From assembly GCF_009002475.1 (NCBI RefSeq), contig NZ_AP019860.1, positions 9,049,547 to 9,113,546 on the forward strand: a DNA stretch of 64,000 bases, in the 5' to 3' direction. Positions 45,345 through 55,100 of the stretch are shown one piece after another (the first letter of the stretch is position 1; each line of letters starts with the position of its first letter). The position numbers and the translations under genes were made by a program. The stretch is from Candidatus Uabimicrobium amorphum (GTDB lineage: Bacteria > Planctomycetota > Uabimicrobiia > Uabimicrobiales > Uabimicrobiaceae). The notes below the pieces were generated by a model. The model saw nothing but the letters and a program-made list of their open reading frames with translations. It was not told the origin of the DNA and searched no databases.

Positions 45345-45929
45345 TTGAAAATAAATATTTGGGAAATGACGTTTTTGGTGTGCATGGTGGTATCTTTTGT
45401 CATACGCATTCCTTACGATAGTAAATACAGAAAAAATACATTTACGGATAATCGCAAGACAAATCTTGAAAAATTTTTGCTTGCGGCCGTTGGCATTGGC
45501 ATGATGCTGATACCTCTGATCTATATTTTTAGTCGTGTATTCGATTTTGCAAATTACAGCGGCGAATCTTGGATGGGCTTTTTGGGTGTTGGTGCATTTT
45601 TGAGTGGTATATACTTTTTTGCGAAAAGCCATGCCGATTTGGGTTTAAATTGGTCACCGACTTTACAGATACGCGAAAAGCATAGTTTAGTAACTGTGGG
45701 AGTTTACAAATATATTCGCCATCCTATGTATTCGTCTATTTGGCTTTGGGCAATTGCGCAAGCTTTTCTCCTGCAAAATTGGATCGCCGGTTTTTCTGGC
45801 ATCGTTGCGTTTGGCCTGATGTATTTTCTACGTGTACCACAAGAGGAAAAAATGATGTTGGATCATTTTGGTGAAGAATATCGCGGTTATATGAAACAAA
45901 CCGGGCGCGTTTTTCCGCGAATTTGGTAG
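45345..45929 (+). CDS. ICMT-like membrane methyltransferase
   Basis: 194 residues with four or five membrane helices. The C-terminal half carries the isoprenylcysteine methyltransferase/PEMT signature: GVYKYIRHPMYSSIWLW, then RVPQEEKMMLDHFGEEYRGYM, in which the Glu pair and the following Tyr help bind S-adenosylmethionine. The substrate in bacteria is usually unknown. The start is TTG 45345, because AGGAG lies 7 bases before it; ATG 45366 would lack a site and shorten the first helix. Terminator follows directly. Confidence 0.88.
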   Translation: MKINIWEMTFLVCMVVSFVIRIPYDSKYRKNTFTDNRKTNLEKFLLAAVGIGMMLIPLIYIFSRVFDFANYSGESWMGFLGVGAFLSGIYFFAKSHADLGLNWSPTLQIREKHSLVTVGVYKYIRHPMYSSIWLWAIAQAFLLQNWIAGFSGIVAFGLMYFLRVPQEEKMMLDHFGEEYRGYMKQTGRVFPRIW

Positions 45930-45946
45930 CGTTGTAAATTTGTAGG

Positions 45947-45982
45947 AAAAAGAGTGAGTCGATTTCGGCTCACTCTTTTTTT
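45947..45982 (+). terminator. Intrinsic terminator after the ICMT-like gene
   Basis: A 12-bp stem (AAAAAGAGTGAG with its complement), extended by a few inner pairs, is followed by seven Ts. Confidence 0.88.
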
Positions 45983-46091
45983 ATGCGCTGTTTTGATTAC
46001 CCAGTCTATTGTTACAAACTTGTTACAGCAAGTGGCGAGAAGAATGTTGTACTCTAGAAATAACAATTACTTCTACCTGAATGGAGAACAA

Positions 46092-47495
46092 ATGAAAACG
46101 TATACAACATTACTTCTACTTTTGGCACTTTATTGCCATGCCCACGCTGAGTACAAAAGCACGTTGATTACCGACGTACCGCATATAAAACAAAAGCCGG
46201 ATTTTTGTGGCGAAGCATGTGCTGCAATGTATTTGCAAAAACTTGGTACAAAAATAGACCAAGACGATGTTTTTAACCTTTCCACTCTGGATGCATCTTT
46301 AGGAAGAGGTTGTTATACGCCTGAGTTAGCGACATCTTTAAAAGAAATGGGTTTTAAAGTTGGACGTATATGGTACAAGGCACAAGGCCCCAATTTCAAT
46401 ATAGGCATTCACCAGCAATGGAACAAACTATATCAAGATTTATTGCGTGGGACCCCGTCCATTGTGTGTATGCATTATTCTGATGAGCCACACACCACGG
46501 AACATTTTCGGCTAGTTCTTGGATATGATGCAAAAAAAGACACGGTGATCTACCACGAACCAGCAGAAAAAAGAGGAGCTTACAAACGGATGAAGCGCAG
46601 TTTGTTCCTAAAACTGTGGCCTCTAAAATACAAAAAAAATTATTGGACTCTTATTCGCATGCCCTTGGTCATTGATTCGCAAAACCTTCCTGTAAAAAAA
46701 GCCACGACGCATTTTACGAAAGCGGACTATGCACAACATATCCTACAACTTAAAAAAGATCTTCCGCGCGGGAAATTTACAATTTTGATTGAGGAACCCT
46801 TTGTGGTGATCGGTGATGAATCTCCTAGCAAGGTAAAAAGTCGCGCTAAGAACACTGTTCGGTGGGCCGTAAATTTACTAAAGAAAGATTACTTTACAAA
46901 AGATCCGGATCACATTATTAACATATGGTTGTTTAAAAACAGGAATAGCTATATGAAAAATACATATCATCTTTTTGGTAAAAGACCAGGTACACCATTT
47001 GGATATTATTCTTACTCTGATCGTGCACTTGTTATGAACATTAGTACTGGTGGAGGAACACTCGTTCATGAAATTGTCCATCCATTTATGCACGCCAATT
47101 TTCCTGATTGTCCTGCATGGTTTAATGAAGGTTTGGCATCGCTTTTTGAACAATGTGGCGAAAGAAATAAGCGCATAGTCGGTTTTACAAATTGGCGCTT
47201 GCGTGGTTTACAGATCGCGATTACCCATAACGAAGTGCCATCATTTAAAACCCTAACAGGTACAACAACATACCAATTTTATAATGAAGACCCAGGTACT
47301 AACTACAGTCAAGCGAGATATCTTTGTTACTATCTACAGCAAAAAGGCTTATTACGTGAATTTTATCAACAGTTTACCAAGAACCATAAAAAAGATGTCA
47401 GCGGTTATGCTACATTGCAGAAAGTATTAGAAGAAAAGGATATGCATAAGTTTAAAACGAAATGGCAAAAGTTTGTACAAAAGCTTCAATATTAA
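46092..47495 (+). CDS. Secreted double peptidase: C39-like plus HExxH metallopeptidase
   Basis: 467 residues from ATG 46092, which follows GGAG and begins a signal peptide (MKTYTTLLLLLALYCHAHA); the frame is open further up, to 45954, but without a site. Residues 27-200 form a C39-like cysteine-peptidase domain: VPHIKQKPDFCGEACAAM (Cys39) and HTTEHFRLVLGYD (His). Residues about 230-440 form a peptidase-MA-like zinc domain with HEIVH (about 325-329) and WFNEGLASLFE, the Glu being the third zinc ligand. Two peptidases in one secreted chain is an unusual fusion; substrates are unknown. C39 domains can also act only as binding modules. Confidence 0.85.
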   Translation: MKTYTTLLLLLALYCHAHAEYKSTLITDVPHIKQKPDFCGEACAAMYLQKLGTKIDQDDVFNLSTLDASLGRGCYTPELATSLKEMGFKVGRIWYKAQGPNFNIGIHQQWNKLYQDLLRGTPSIVCMHYSDEPHTTEHFRLVLGYDAKKDTVIYHEPAEKRGAYKRMKRSLFLKLWPLKYKKNYWTLIRMPLVIDSQNLPVKKATTHFTKADYAQHILQLKKDLPRGKFTILIEEPFVVIGDESPSKVKSRAKNTVRWAVNLLKKDYFTKDPDHIINIWLFKNRNSYMKNTYHLFGKRPGTPFGYYSYSDRALVMNISTGGGTLVHEIVHPFMHANFPDCPAWFNEGLASLFEQCGERNKRIVGFTNWRLRGLQIAITHNEVPSFKTLTGTTTYQFYNEDPGTNYSQARYLCYYLQQKGLLREFYQQFTKNHKKDVSGYATLQKVLEEKDMHKFKTKWQKFVQKLQY

Positions 47496-47519
47496 GACGA
47501 ACTATTTTGTAACGTAGTT

Positions 47520-47558
47520 GAGAAGTTGCTGCAAAAACTCGTCTTACAGCAACTTCTC
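47520..47558. repeat. Inverted repeat after the double-peptidase gene
   Basis: GAGAAGTTGCTG and its complement CAGCAACTTCTC flank a 15-base loop, 25 bases after a stop codon. Stem is strong, but no T run follows on either strand, so it is a weak terminator candidate. Confidence 0.55.
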
Positions 47559-47680
47559 ATTAATAACGCGTATCGATATAAGTTGAAACATGATCACGAA
47601 TATCTTGTCTCCACTTCTTAATACTATGCATAGGAAAGTTTTGTAGAGAACATTTTCCTACGCTCGAGATAGGAAATCTT

Positions 47681-48595
47681 TTACTGAAGATAGTGCTTTT
47701 TTTGTTGACGATTTATGGACGTATATGGTTGTTCAAGAGCTCTAACTTCCCAAGTTGTCTCTGGCGCAAATACATATTTTGCAGGAATAACCAAAGAAAA
47801 ATCTTCTATGACCAGAGGTTGTTTTTTGTTCGTTTCAAAAAAGACCCACTCCACCAAGTAAGAAAAAGGCTTGACTTGTTTTTGCAGCATAAAATATACG
47901 CGGTCGGCGACATTACTTACCATGGTATTCTCGTCGATGACAATGTATTCTTTTAGCTCTAAGTTTGGTAACTTTATGTGTAAGGGAACAGAATAAGAAA
48001 ACTTACCTTTTTGCTCTTGGTTACTTAGTTGGTAAAAACGACGGTCAACATGACGTTTTATTTCGTCTACGATAGGATTTTCTTGCACGGCTTCGTAAGT
48101 TGTATTTTTTATTATGTTGGTAATTTGGGTGATGGCGTTTTGTATGACAGATTGCGTAGCTTCTGAATCTAGGAGAGAAAGTTCAAATTTGGCGAGAAGT
48201 TTATTCAAAAATACTTTGAGCGAGTCGACATTGATGAGTTGGTACGCTTCGTACATCGCTAGAGGAAAAGGAATATCATTTAGGCTGTCAATTCCCACAC
48301 AGATAGGAATGACAAAACTTTTGGGATTTCCCGCCGCGAAACCACTTTCGAAATAAATCCATGGACGATTTAAGGCTTGAGGGGTGAGCACGGCAACAAT
48401 TGCATCACTAGCTTCTAAATTTTTTTGAATAGTATTGAGCCAAATATCTCCTGCTTCAATTCCACCACTTCCTGACATGTCACTGGAGAACCATATATTG
48501 ATTTGTTGACGTGTCACTTCTTGAATTAGCTTTGCGAGCACTTGGACAATTTCTTGGTCTTGGTGATAGTGACTTAGTAATATGTTGGGTTTCAT
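47681..48595 (-). CDS. TIR-domain protein with C-terminal partner domain
   Basis: 304 residues. Residues 1-130 form a TIR domain: ILLSHYHQDQEIV, the SDMSGSGGIEAGD loop, DAIVAVLTPQAL, WIYFESGFAAG (the Glu in WIYFES is the likely catalytic residue of NADase TIRs) and FVIPICVG. Residues 160-304 are a distinct beta-rich domain (YSVPLHIKLPNLELKEYIVID, VADRVYFML) with no family I recognise, perhaps ligand sensing. TIR proteins of this build cleave NAD+ or make cyclic ADP-ribose signals in antiphage defence, and some work with partners. Here no partner gene is adjacent (Thoeris ThsA, STING or Argonaute are absent). Confidence 0.85.
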   Translation of the reverse strand: MKPNILLSHYHQDQEIVQVLAKLIQEVTRQQINIWFSSDMSGSGGIEAGDIWLNTIQKNLEASDAIVAVLTPQALNRPWIYFESGFAAGNPKSFVIPICVGIDSLNDIPFPLAMYEAYQLINVDSLKVFLNKLLAKFELSLLDSEATQSVIQNAITQITNIIKNTTYEAVQENPIVDEIKRHVDRRFYQLSNQEQKGKFSYSVPLHIKLPNLELKEYIVIDENTMVSNVADRVYFMLQKQVKPFSYLVEWVFFETNKKQPLVIEDFSLVIPAKYVFAPETTWEVRALEQPYTSINRQQKKHYLQ

Positions 48596-48908
48596 TATTT
48601 TTCCTTCGTAAATTCAGCTACTAAAATGATTTATTTTTTATCTTCTTTGTTTTCTGCTTTGTCTATTGTTGATCCGTGTATGATGATTGAGTATCAATAA
48701 AATGTACAACTCATTTTGGTGAAGTACAAGTAATTGTTACAGTTATTGAAAAAATAGGAGCAAATAATGAGCGCTAGAGTAAGAACTGCAGGAGGATACA
48801 TTTGACGAGCTTGATGGATGGCGATAAAGAAAATAAAGGTTTGTATGTTCCATGTTCTCGGGAATTACAAAACCATTTTGTTTTATAATTTTGACCGTTA
48901 TTGGTATT
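48596..48908. other. 313-base gap without a convincing gene
   Basis: Between the TIR gene and a kinase. The plus strand holds a tiny frame of 12 codons from 48767 with AGGAG before it, followed by another of 20 codons; neither has family support. The minus-strand frame from 48931 is an overlap with the kinase end. No promoter or terminator stands out. Confidence 0.5.
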
Positions 48909-50420
48909 TTATTTTTCAACAAAGATTTCATTGTATAGAGGGTGATCTTTTTTGATGTAGTTGTAACGATTCATGTCGCGGATTTGTCCTTTGAGGAGAG
49001 TCGCAGCTTGTGTGTTTCCGACTTCTTTCATTTTTTTGTAAATGATAAGCGATAACTCTATCTTTTTTGAGATCAATTTTTCTAGAGTTAACTTGCAAAC
49101 ATCACATTGTTTTTCATCATAGGCACTGCCATATTCTTCCATACTCGCGATAGATTTATTTAAAAAATCTTGAGGATTGATGTTTTGCGACTGTAGCTTT
49201 TCCAATTCCGCTAATATTCTATCTGCTTTTCTTTCGTGTTGTAAGGCCGCATGGTTCTCTTCATAAAATTTATAAATAGAAAAAGCGGTTGTCATAACAA
49301 AGGCTGTGACGAGGACCAAAAAGATCTCTCGTTTCCATTTGGCAAAAATTTTTGCTAATTTTTCGGTGGTGGAATACGAATGTGCTTTTACAGGGCTGTG
49401 ATCAATAAAATTTTGTATGTCTTGTGACATGTCGCTTGCTTTTTGATAACGATCTTGCGGTTGAAAAGCGGTGGCTTTTTCTATTATGGATTGTAGTTCG
49501 GGAGGAATGCTGCCAAAAATTCCTTTTTTCGGAAAGGGAATTTTTTTGCCATTACTCGCTTTAAAAACCGCTTCCAAAATATTCGATGCGTCGATCATTT
49601 TTTTTCCTGTTACCATTTCAAAAAGTATGGCACCTAACGCGTATATGTCTGTTCGTGTATCTATCTTTTCCCATTCGGCTTGTGCTTGTTCCGGTGACAT
49701 ATAAATAGGAGTGCCCACAATTTTTCCGGTAATCGTTTGAAATTGTCCTTTTTCCTTTAATACAATAGAATTTTCTGTATCTAGAATATCGTGTTTGCTC
49801 TCTAAAATTTTCGCTATTCCCCAATCCATTACCATTACTTCACCGAAATTCCCCAACATAATGTTGTTGGGTTTTAGATCGCGATGAATGACATTTTTTG
49901 CATGGGCGTAATCAATGGAATGGCAGATAGATTGCATGATTTGTAAAAGTTTATTCAATGAAAAATATTGCTTTTTCTGTGGATCGTTTTTCAAATCTTC
50001 TATCAAGTTGTGTAGCGATTTTCCTTCGACATATTTCATGGTAAAAAATAAGTTACCTGAAGCGTCTTTGCCTATGTCGTGGATGGGGACAATATTGGGA
50101 TGTTCTAGCTGACCAGATATTTGTGCCTCTTCCAGGAAACCTTTTAGAGCCTGCTTTGACTTTTGGTGTTCTTTTAATAGCATTTTTGCTGCAACAACCC
50201 GATTTATGTTTTTATCTTTCCATAATTCGACACGTCCCATACCACCGCGGCCTATTTCCTTTATTTCTTCGTACTTCTTCGCCGCAAGGTTTTGTTGCGG
50301 ATCGTCACTATCTATTTCGTAGCTTGTCCATATGGTATCACCTGGTTTTACAGGGGTTAAGGTATATGGATATATTTTTATAGAGGGTTCTGATGTTGCG
50401 GGGGTTTTAATTTCGTCCAT
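48909..50420 (-). CDS. Ser/Thr protein kinase with short exported tail
   Basis: 503 residues from ATG 50420, preceded by AGGAT; a frame from 50456 overlaps the previous gene. Motifs: GRGGMG (57-62), VAAK lysine (79), HRDLKPNN (179-186), DWG in place of DFG (199-201), as in the WD40 kinase at 10885, and SPEQA. A membrane helix lies at about 376-396 (IFLVLVTAFVMTTAFSIYKF), followed by a coiled-coil-like exported tail (LQHERKADRILAELEKLQSQ) of about 100 residues. It starts 1 base after the stop of the small membrane-protein gene, which is probably its operon partner. Kinase activity is likely. Confidence 0.92.
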   Translation of the reverse strand: MDEIKTPATSEPSIKIYPYTLTPVKPGDTIWTSYEIDSDDPQQNLAAKKYEEIKEIGRGGMGRVELWKDKNINRVVAAKMLLKEHQKSKQALKGFLEEAQISGQLEHPNIVPIHDIGKDASGNLFFTMKYVEGKSLHNLIEDLKNDPQKKQYFSLNKLLQIMQSICHSIDYAHAKNVIHRDLKPNNIMLGNFGEVMVMDWGIAKILESKHDILDTENSIVLKEKGQFQTITGKIVGTPIYMSPEQAQAEWEKIDTRTDIYALGAILFEMVTGKKMIDASNILEAVFKASNGKKIPFPKKGIFGSIPPELQSIIEKATAFQPQDRYQKASDMSQDIQNFIDHSPVKAHSYSTTEKLAKIFAKWKREIFLVLVTAFVMTTAFSIYKFYEENHAALQHERKADRILAELEKLQSQNINPQDFLNKSIASMEEYGSAYDEKQCDVCKLTLEKLISKKIELSLIIYKKMKEVGNTQAATLLKGQIRDMNRYNYIKKDHPLYNEIFVEK

Positions 50421-50421
50421 T

Positions 50422-50874
50422 TTATATCCTAGATACGAGTTTTTCGATACCTTCATTTTCCTGCCAGCGTGATATTTGAATTAGCATGTACACTGCAATC
50501 GCTATGTTACCTAGGGTTATTATGAAAAGAAACCATAGTATTTTGGCTATAACACTATTTTCTTTGTAAAAAACCCAAATATAAAAGGTGAGAAATGCGA
50601 AGTATGCCTCCAACAATGCTGCTAGTGCCCAAGGGTTTGAGATCAGTACTGCATTGGACGCCCATACATTTTCAGATGTGATTATGTTTGTTGTGGCAAC
50701 AACCGTGGTGCAAAGAACTAAGACGTAGAAAGAAATCAATAGTTTCTTTGTGTACTTTTTCTTATGTTTTAACAAATCGTAAAGATTTGCAAATAGAATG
50801 GGTGTTAAAAATAGAACAAAAACGGTGACTATGAAGTACATCCACCATCGTAAAATGTAAATGATCAATTCCAT
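50422..50874 (-). CDS. Small multi-span membrane protein before kinase gene
   Basis: 150 residues with four hydrophobic helices (MYFIVTVFVLFLTPILFAN, LLISFYVLVLCTTVVATTN, LAALLEAYFAFLTFYIWVFY, ILWFLFIITLGNIAIAVYML) and short charged loops. No family recognised. Its stop lies 1 base before the kinase start, suggesting coupled translation; it might be an input or anchoring unit for that kinase. Confidence 0.7.
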   Translation of the reverse strand: MELIIYILRWWMYFIVTVFVLFLTPILFANLYDLLKHKKKYTKKLLISFYVLVLCTTVVATTNIITSENVWASNAVLISNPWALAALLEAYFAFLTFYIWVFYKENSVIAKILWFLFIITLGNIAIAVYMLIQISRWQENEGIEKLVSRI

Positions 50875-50977
50875 ATTGTTTTATCCCTTTGTCAATATGC
50901 AGTGTTTAGGGCATTACATGAAATCGTCTTTATTTCGCATTTTTCAGTACATTTGGTGGAATAATCCGCCAGTTGTT

Positions 50978-51025
50978 GAAAAAACTATTGCAGCCAGAAG
51001 TTTTAACAATAGCGCTTCTGGCTGC
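50978..51025 (-). terminator. Intrinsic terminator after the fasciclin gene
   Basis: An 11-bp stem (GCAGCCAGAAG with its complement, 50990-51000 and 51015-51025) with a 14-base loop; on the minus strand it is followed by a run of seven Ts. It sits just after the fasciclin stop. Confidence 0.8.
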
Positions 51026-51064
51026 AAATGTTGATGAACGTCAATTGGACGATATATGTTCTTG

Positions 51065-51931
51065 CTATGGTAGAACAACAGTGTCAATTACGTGAATGAC
51101 ACCATTGCTGCATTTTACATTGGCAACAACTACTTTCGCGCCGTTGATTGTTACAGCACCGTCTTTAACAACAATGTCTAATTCTTTACCATTGACAGTT
51201 TTTACTTTTCCACTTTGCAAATTTCCTGAGTAGACTTTTCCTGCCACTACATGGTATGTAAGAATACCGGTTAGCTTTGGCTTATCGCCAACAAGTGCTT
51301 CGACAGTTCCTTGTGGAAGTTTTCCGAAAGCCCCATCGGTAGGAGCAAAAACGGTGAATGGTCCATCACCTTGTAATGTCTCAACAAGTCCCGCTGCTTT
51401 TACCGCAGCTACTAAGGTTTTAAATTGATCGTTTCCGATCGCTGTTGTAACTACGTCTTTACTTGGTGGAAGAATCACGGCATCAATCACATGAATTACA
51501 CCGTTACTACATTCAATATCGGCAACAACAACATTGGCTCCGTCAATTTTCACGCCAGCCTTGTTATCATTTTTGGTTACTGTAACGACGACATCTGCGC
51601 CATTAACTGTTGTTACACCTTGGCCATTTTTGGTGACAACGGCGTTTGATAGAACCTTACCCGCTACTACATGATACTTTAAAATAGCTGCTAAACCTTG
51701 TGGATCGTTAAGTAAGGCTTCGACGGTTCCTTTAGGTAGTTTGGCAAAAGCTTCATCTGTGGGAGCGAAAACTGTAAATGGGCCGTCACTTTTTAGCGTA
51801 TCTACTAACCCGGCTGCTTTAACGGCAGCTACAAGAGTGTTGAACTTGCCTGAGGCGACAGCTGTATCTACGATATCTTTTTGACAAAAAGGTGCTACTA
51901 ATACGATTAGACCAAGAAGAATGTATCTCAT
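51065..51931 (-). CDS. Secreted protein with two fasciclin (FAS1) domains
   Basis: 288 residues. A signal peptide (MRYILLGLIVLVAPF) precedes two tandem FAS1 domains of about 130 residues each. Each has the FAS1 landmarks: VAAVKAAGLV, DGPFTVFAPTD, LPKGTVEAL or LPQGTVEAL, YHVVAGKV, and the ending CSNGVIHVID (both domains). FAS1 domains mediate adhesion between cells or to matrix. The two domains are very similar, from an internal duplication. AGGAC precedes the ATG and a terminator follows. Confidence 0.92.
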   Translation of the reverse strand: MRYILLGLIVLVAPFCQKDIVDTAVASGKFNTLVAAVKAAGLVDTLKSDGPFTVFAPTDEAFAKLPKGTVEALLNDPQGLAAILKYHVVAGKVLSNAVVTKNGQGVTTVNGADVVVTVTKNDNKAGVKIDGANVVVADIECSNGVIHVIDAVILPPSKDVVTTAIGNDQFKTLVAAVKAAGLVETLQGDGPFTVFAPTDGAFGKLPQGTVEALVGDKPKLTGILTYHVVAGKVYSGNLQSGKVKTVNGKELDIVVKDGAVTINGAKVVVANVKCSNGVIHVIDTVVLP

Positions 51932-52166
51932 TTTTTTGTCCTTTATATTTTACAATGTTGTTGGGTTGCGTTATGTTTGTGATCAATATTCTACATTTCG
52001 AATACGATATGAAACATATATACCACATTGTTGTTGAGAATAATAGACAAAAAAAACTTTTTTTGTGAAATTTTTACAACTGAGTTTGAAAAATAGAGTT
52101 TGTAATTCCTTGATTGGCTTTATTTTGTGGGACTTTAGTTGTGTATAAAATGTGAAATTATATAAG

Positions 52167-55100
52167 TTACTTTCTTTGCCTGCGTTGCTGTCTTTCTCTA
52201 CGAAGTGTTTCGCGTTGTGCTTTTTGTTTTCGTAATATTATGAGCCATCCAACTACAATAGAAGCAAAAACGACCATTACAAATATCCACAGATACATAT
52301 GTAATGGGTTACGTTTGACAGGTATTACCTTCAATACGCGACGATTGGGAAAAAGACGATCTGATCCGAGCATGACAAAATTTGCCCAGTAGCGGGGATG
52401 TGCGTATCTCCCCTCGGCAATACATTCTAACTGTGCTATACGTAGAGCGGATTGAGGGGTGGCGTTGTTTAGGTAATGGTGGTAAAATTTCTTCATCAAG
52501 TACAACGTCGCTTTATCACTTGCTGCCCACAAGGAAGATAGGACTACCTTAGCACCAGCTTCTTGAAAAGCGCGGCGCAAACTATACACACCATCGCCCG
52601 AGACTACTTCTCCTTCGGAAGTATTGCATGCGGAAAGAGTTACTAGCTCTGTACCAGATAAATTTAGAGATGATACTTCCATGGCGGTCACGATACCTTG
52701 TAATTGATCAATATTTGCATCACTAAGAGCTAACCCACAATAAAGCAGAGGGTTTTCGGCTTTTGCTAAATTGGTTGGCGTGGTGGACGTACTTGGTTGT
52801 GTTTTGTGATTAGGCAATGCTATTACAGGCTGTTTTTCTAAGGTACCTATTCCTCTACTGCCATTTTTTGCCGTACTTTGTGTTTTTAGAAAAAAACCAT
52901 GCGTTGCTATGTGCAAAAACCGTGGGGCAATTACCTTGCGAAGGTTTTTTTTATTGGCTTCATTTTCCAAATATACCACGGCGGTTTTTTGCTTTGTTTT
53001 TAGCATTTCAGCAAGGGCCAATCCCTCTTTTTTCGTACCTGGAAGCGGTGAAAAATAAATGTCTCCGAAGTGAGGATTCCGTTTTTGTGTGGTATTGGGA
53101 TTTTTATAGTTGGGGCTGGCAAATATAGTTGGGTTATCCATGGCCACACCATAATCGTCTGTTGTGTAGCTTAGGTAACGAGCTGAGGTTATCATTTGAA
53201 TGTTGTGTGTCTCTAGTACATAACGGTTATTTTCATCTACCATCGCTTGTAGAGGTAATAGATGTAGTTCGCCATCAGGTATTACGTATATTGTTTGGTA
53301 ATTTTTGCAGTATTTTTGTAGCGGCTGCCATATTTTTTTGTAAATTTTCTTGGCAATTTTGTTGGGCTTTGTCTCCGAATTTAGTATCTTTTTCCTGTAG
53401 TCTTGAATAGACTTTTTTATTGTAGAGAATTCGCCAAATCTCACTAAGTACACTTCGCTCTTTGTTGTAATTGTTGCCAGCAATTGTCGGGATTTTTTGT
53501 TATCTAGGTTTTTTATTTGCATGACTAAAAAATCAATAATGATTTCCTGTGGTTTTAACTTTTGTTGTAAAGATTTCACTGTGATTTTACGACTTGCACG
53601 TCGAAAGTTGTGATTTAACCTCGCCACCATCCCCTCTTTTTTTTCTATTTCGTTTCTTAAGGTACTGATATTTGTTTGTAGTTGTTGTGCCGAGATATTC
53701 TGTGGAGGATTTATGATCAACTGTGAAAGTGTAGATCTTTCACTTTGGAGTTTGCGAAAAGCTTGTTGTATCTTTTTATCTTTGCGTTGGGTGTGAGAAA
53801 GTGTGTCAGGGGAAAAATGTAGTAAGATACCTTTGCGGTTGAGGGAGTAATTAACTATCTTTTGTAATGAGGCCGTATCGTTTTTCTGCAGATAAAGAGA
53901 CAGCAAAACTTCATTTACATATTTGTCTTGCTTTAGGTAGTGACTCTGAGTTTTTTTATCTGTCGCGAGTAATAAGTCATGTAAAGAGTCATTTCTTTTA
54001 TCAAACCATTTTTGAAGTATATTTTGAGCCTGTTCGTATTTTCTTTGGTTGTAGTAAAGCAGCCCTAGATTACTTAGTGACCCGACCACATCAGGATGCG
54101 AATCTCCGAGTTTTTCCTTACTGAGTTTTATGTATTTGAGAAAGAGAGATTGTGCTTGATTATACCTCTTGGAGCTTTTGTAAAGTACCGCTAGGTTGTT
54201 GAGTACTTGAAGAGTATTGGGATGACTGTCGCCAAGTGCTTCCTTCATCAACTGTAAACACCGGATATAAATCGCCTCTGCTTTATCATATTTTCCTTTG
54301 CTATGGTAAAGCATTCCTAAGTCGTTGAGTGACAAAAGAGTATTCGGATGAGTGTTCCCAAACTTTTGTTGCATGAACTCTAAACTTTTTAACAGCAAAG
54401 GCAGTGCTTTATCGTATTTCCCCTGTAGACGGTAAAGTACACCTAAGTTATTCATTGACGATAGGGTGTGTGGATGTGTCTCTTTTAGTTTTTCTCGGGT
54501 TCGCTTGAGGCATTTTAGTAGAAAAGGTTCTGCTTTGTTGTATCTCAGCTGCCTTTTGTAAAGCATTCCCAAATTGTTTAAAGCCGTTAGTGTGTCGGGG
54601 TGAGCGTCACCTTGAGTTTTTTGTGATAATTCCAAACATTGAAGGAGTAAAGGCTCCGCTTTATCATATCTTCCCTGGGTGTCATAGAGCATACCCAGGT
54701 TATTGAGTGATTTTATAGTGTAAGGATGAGAGTGCCCTAGAGTTTCTTTTATGAGTTGTAAACACCGGATGTAAATCGGTTCTGCTTTGTCGTATCGTCC
54801 TTGTTGTTTGTAGAGTATCCCGAGGTTATTTAAAGCCGTGAGCGTGTTGGGATGAGAGTCTCCTTGGGTTTCTTGCATTAGCTTTAAACAACGGAGATAC
54901 AAATGCTCTGCTTTGCTGTATTTTCCTTGTGTTTCGTAAAGCATTCCCAAATTATTTAACGATGCTAGAGTATGGGGGTGAGCTTCTCCCAGAGTTTCCT
55001 TTCTCAATTTCCAACATTGGAGATACGAAGTTTCTGCTTTGTGGTATTTTCCCTGTTTGTAGTAAAGTGCTCCTAAGTTGTTTAGAGATAATAACGTACT

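Noticed and set aside
48743..48931. 62-codon minus-strand frame ending beside the kinase gene
   Set aside because: It overlaps the kinase end, has low-complexity Ser/Tyr text and no ribosome site.
51065..51931. Fasciclin protein as lipoprotein because of Cys after the signal peptide
   Set aside because: The residues before the Cys (VAPF) do not form a lipobox.
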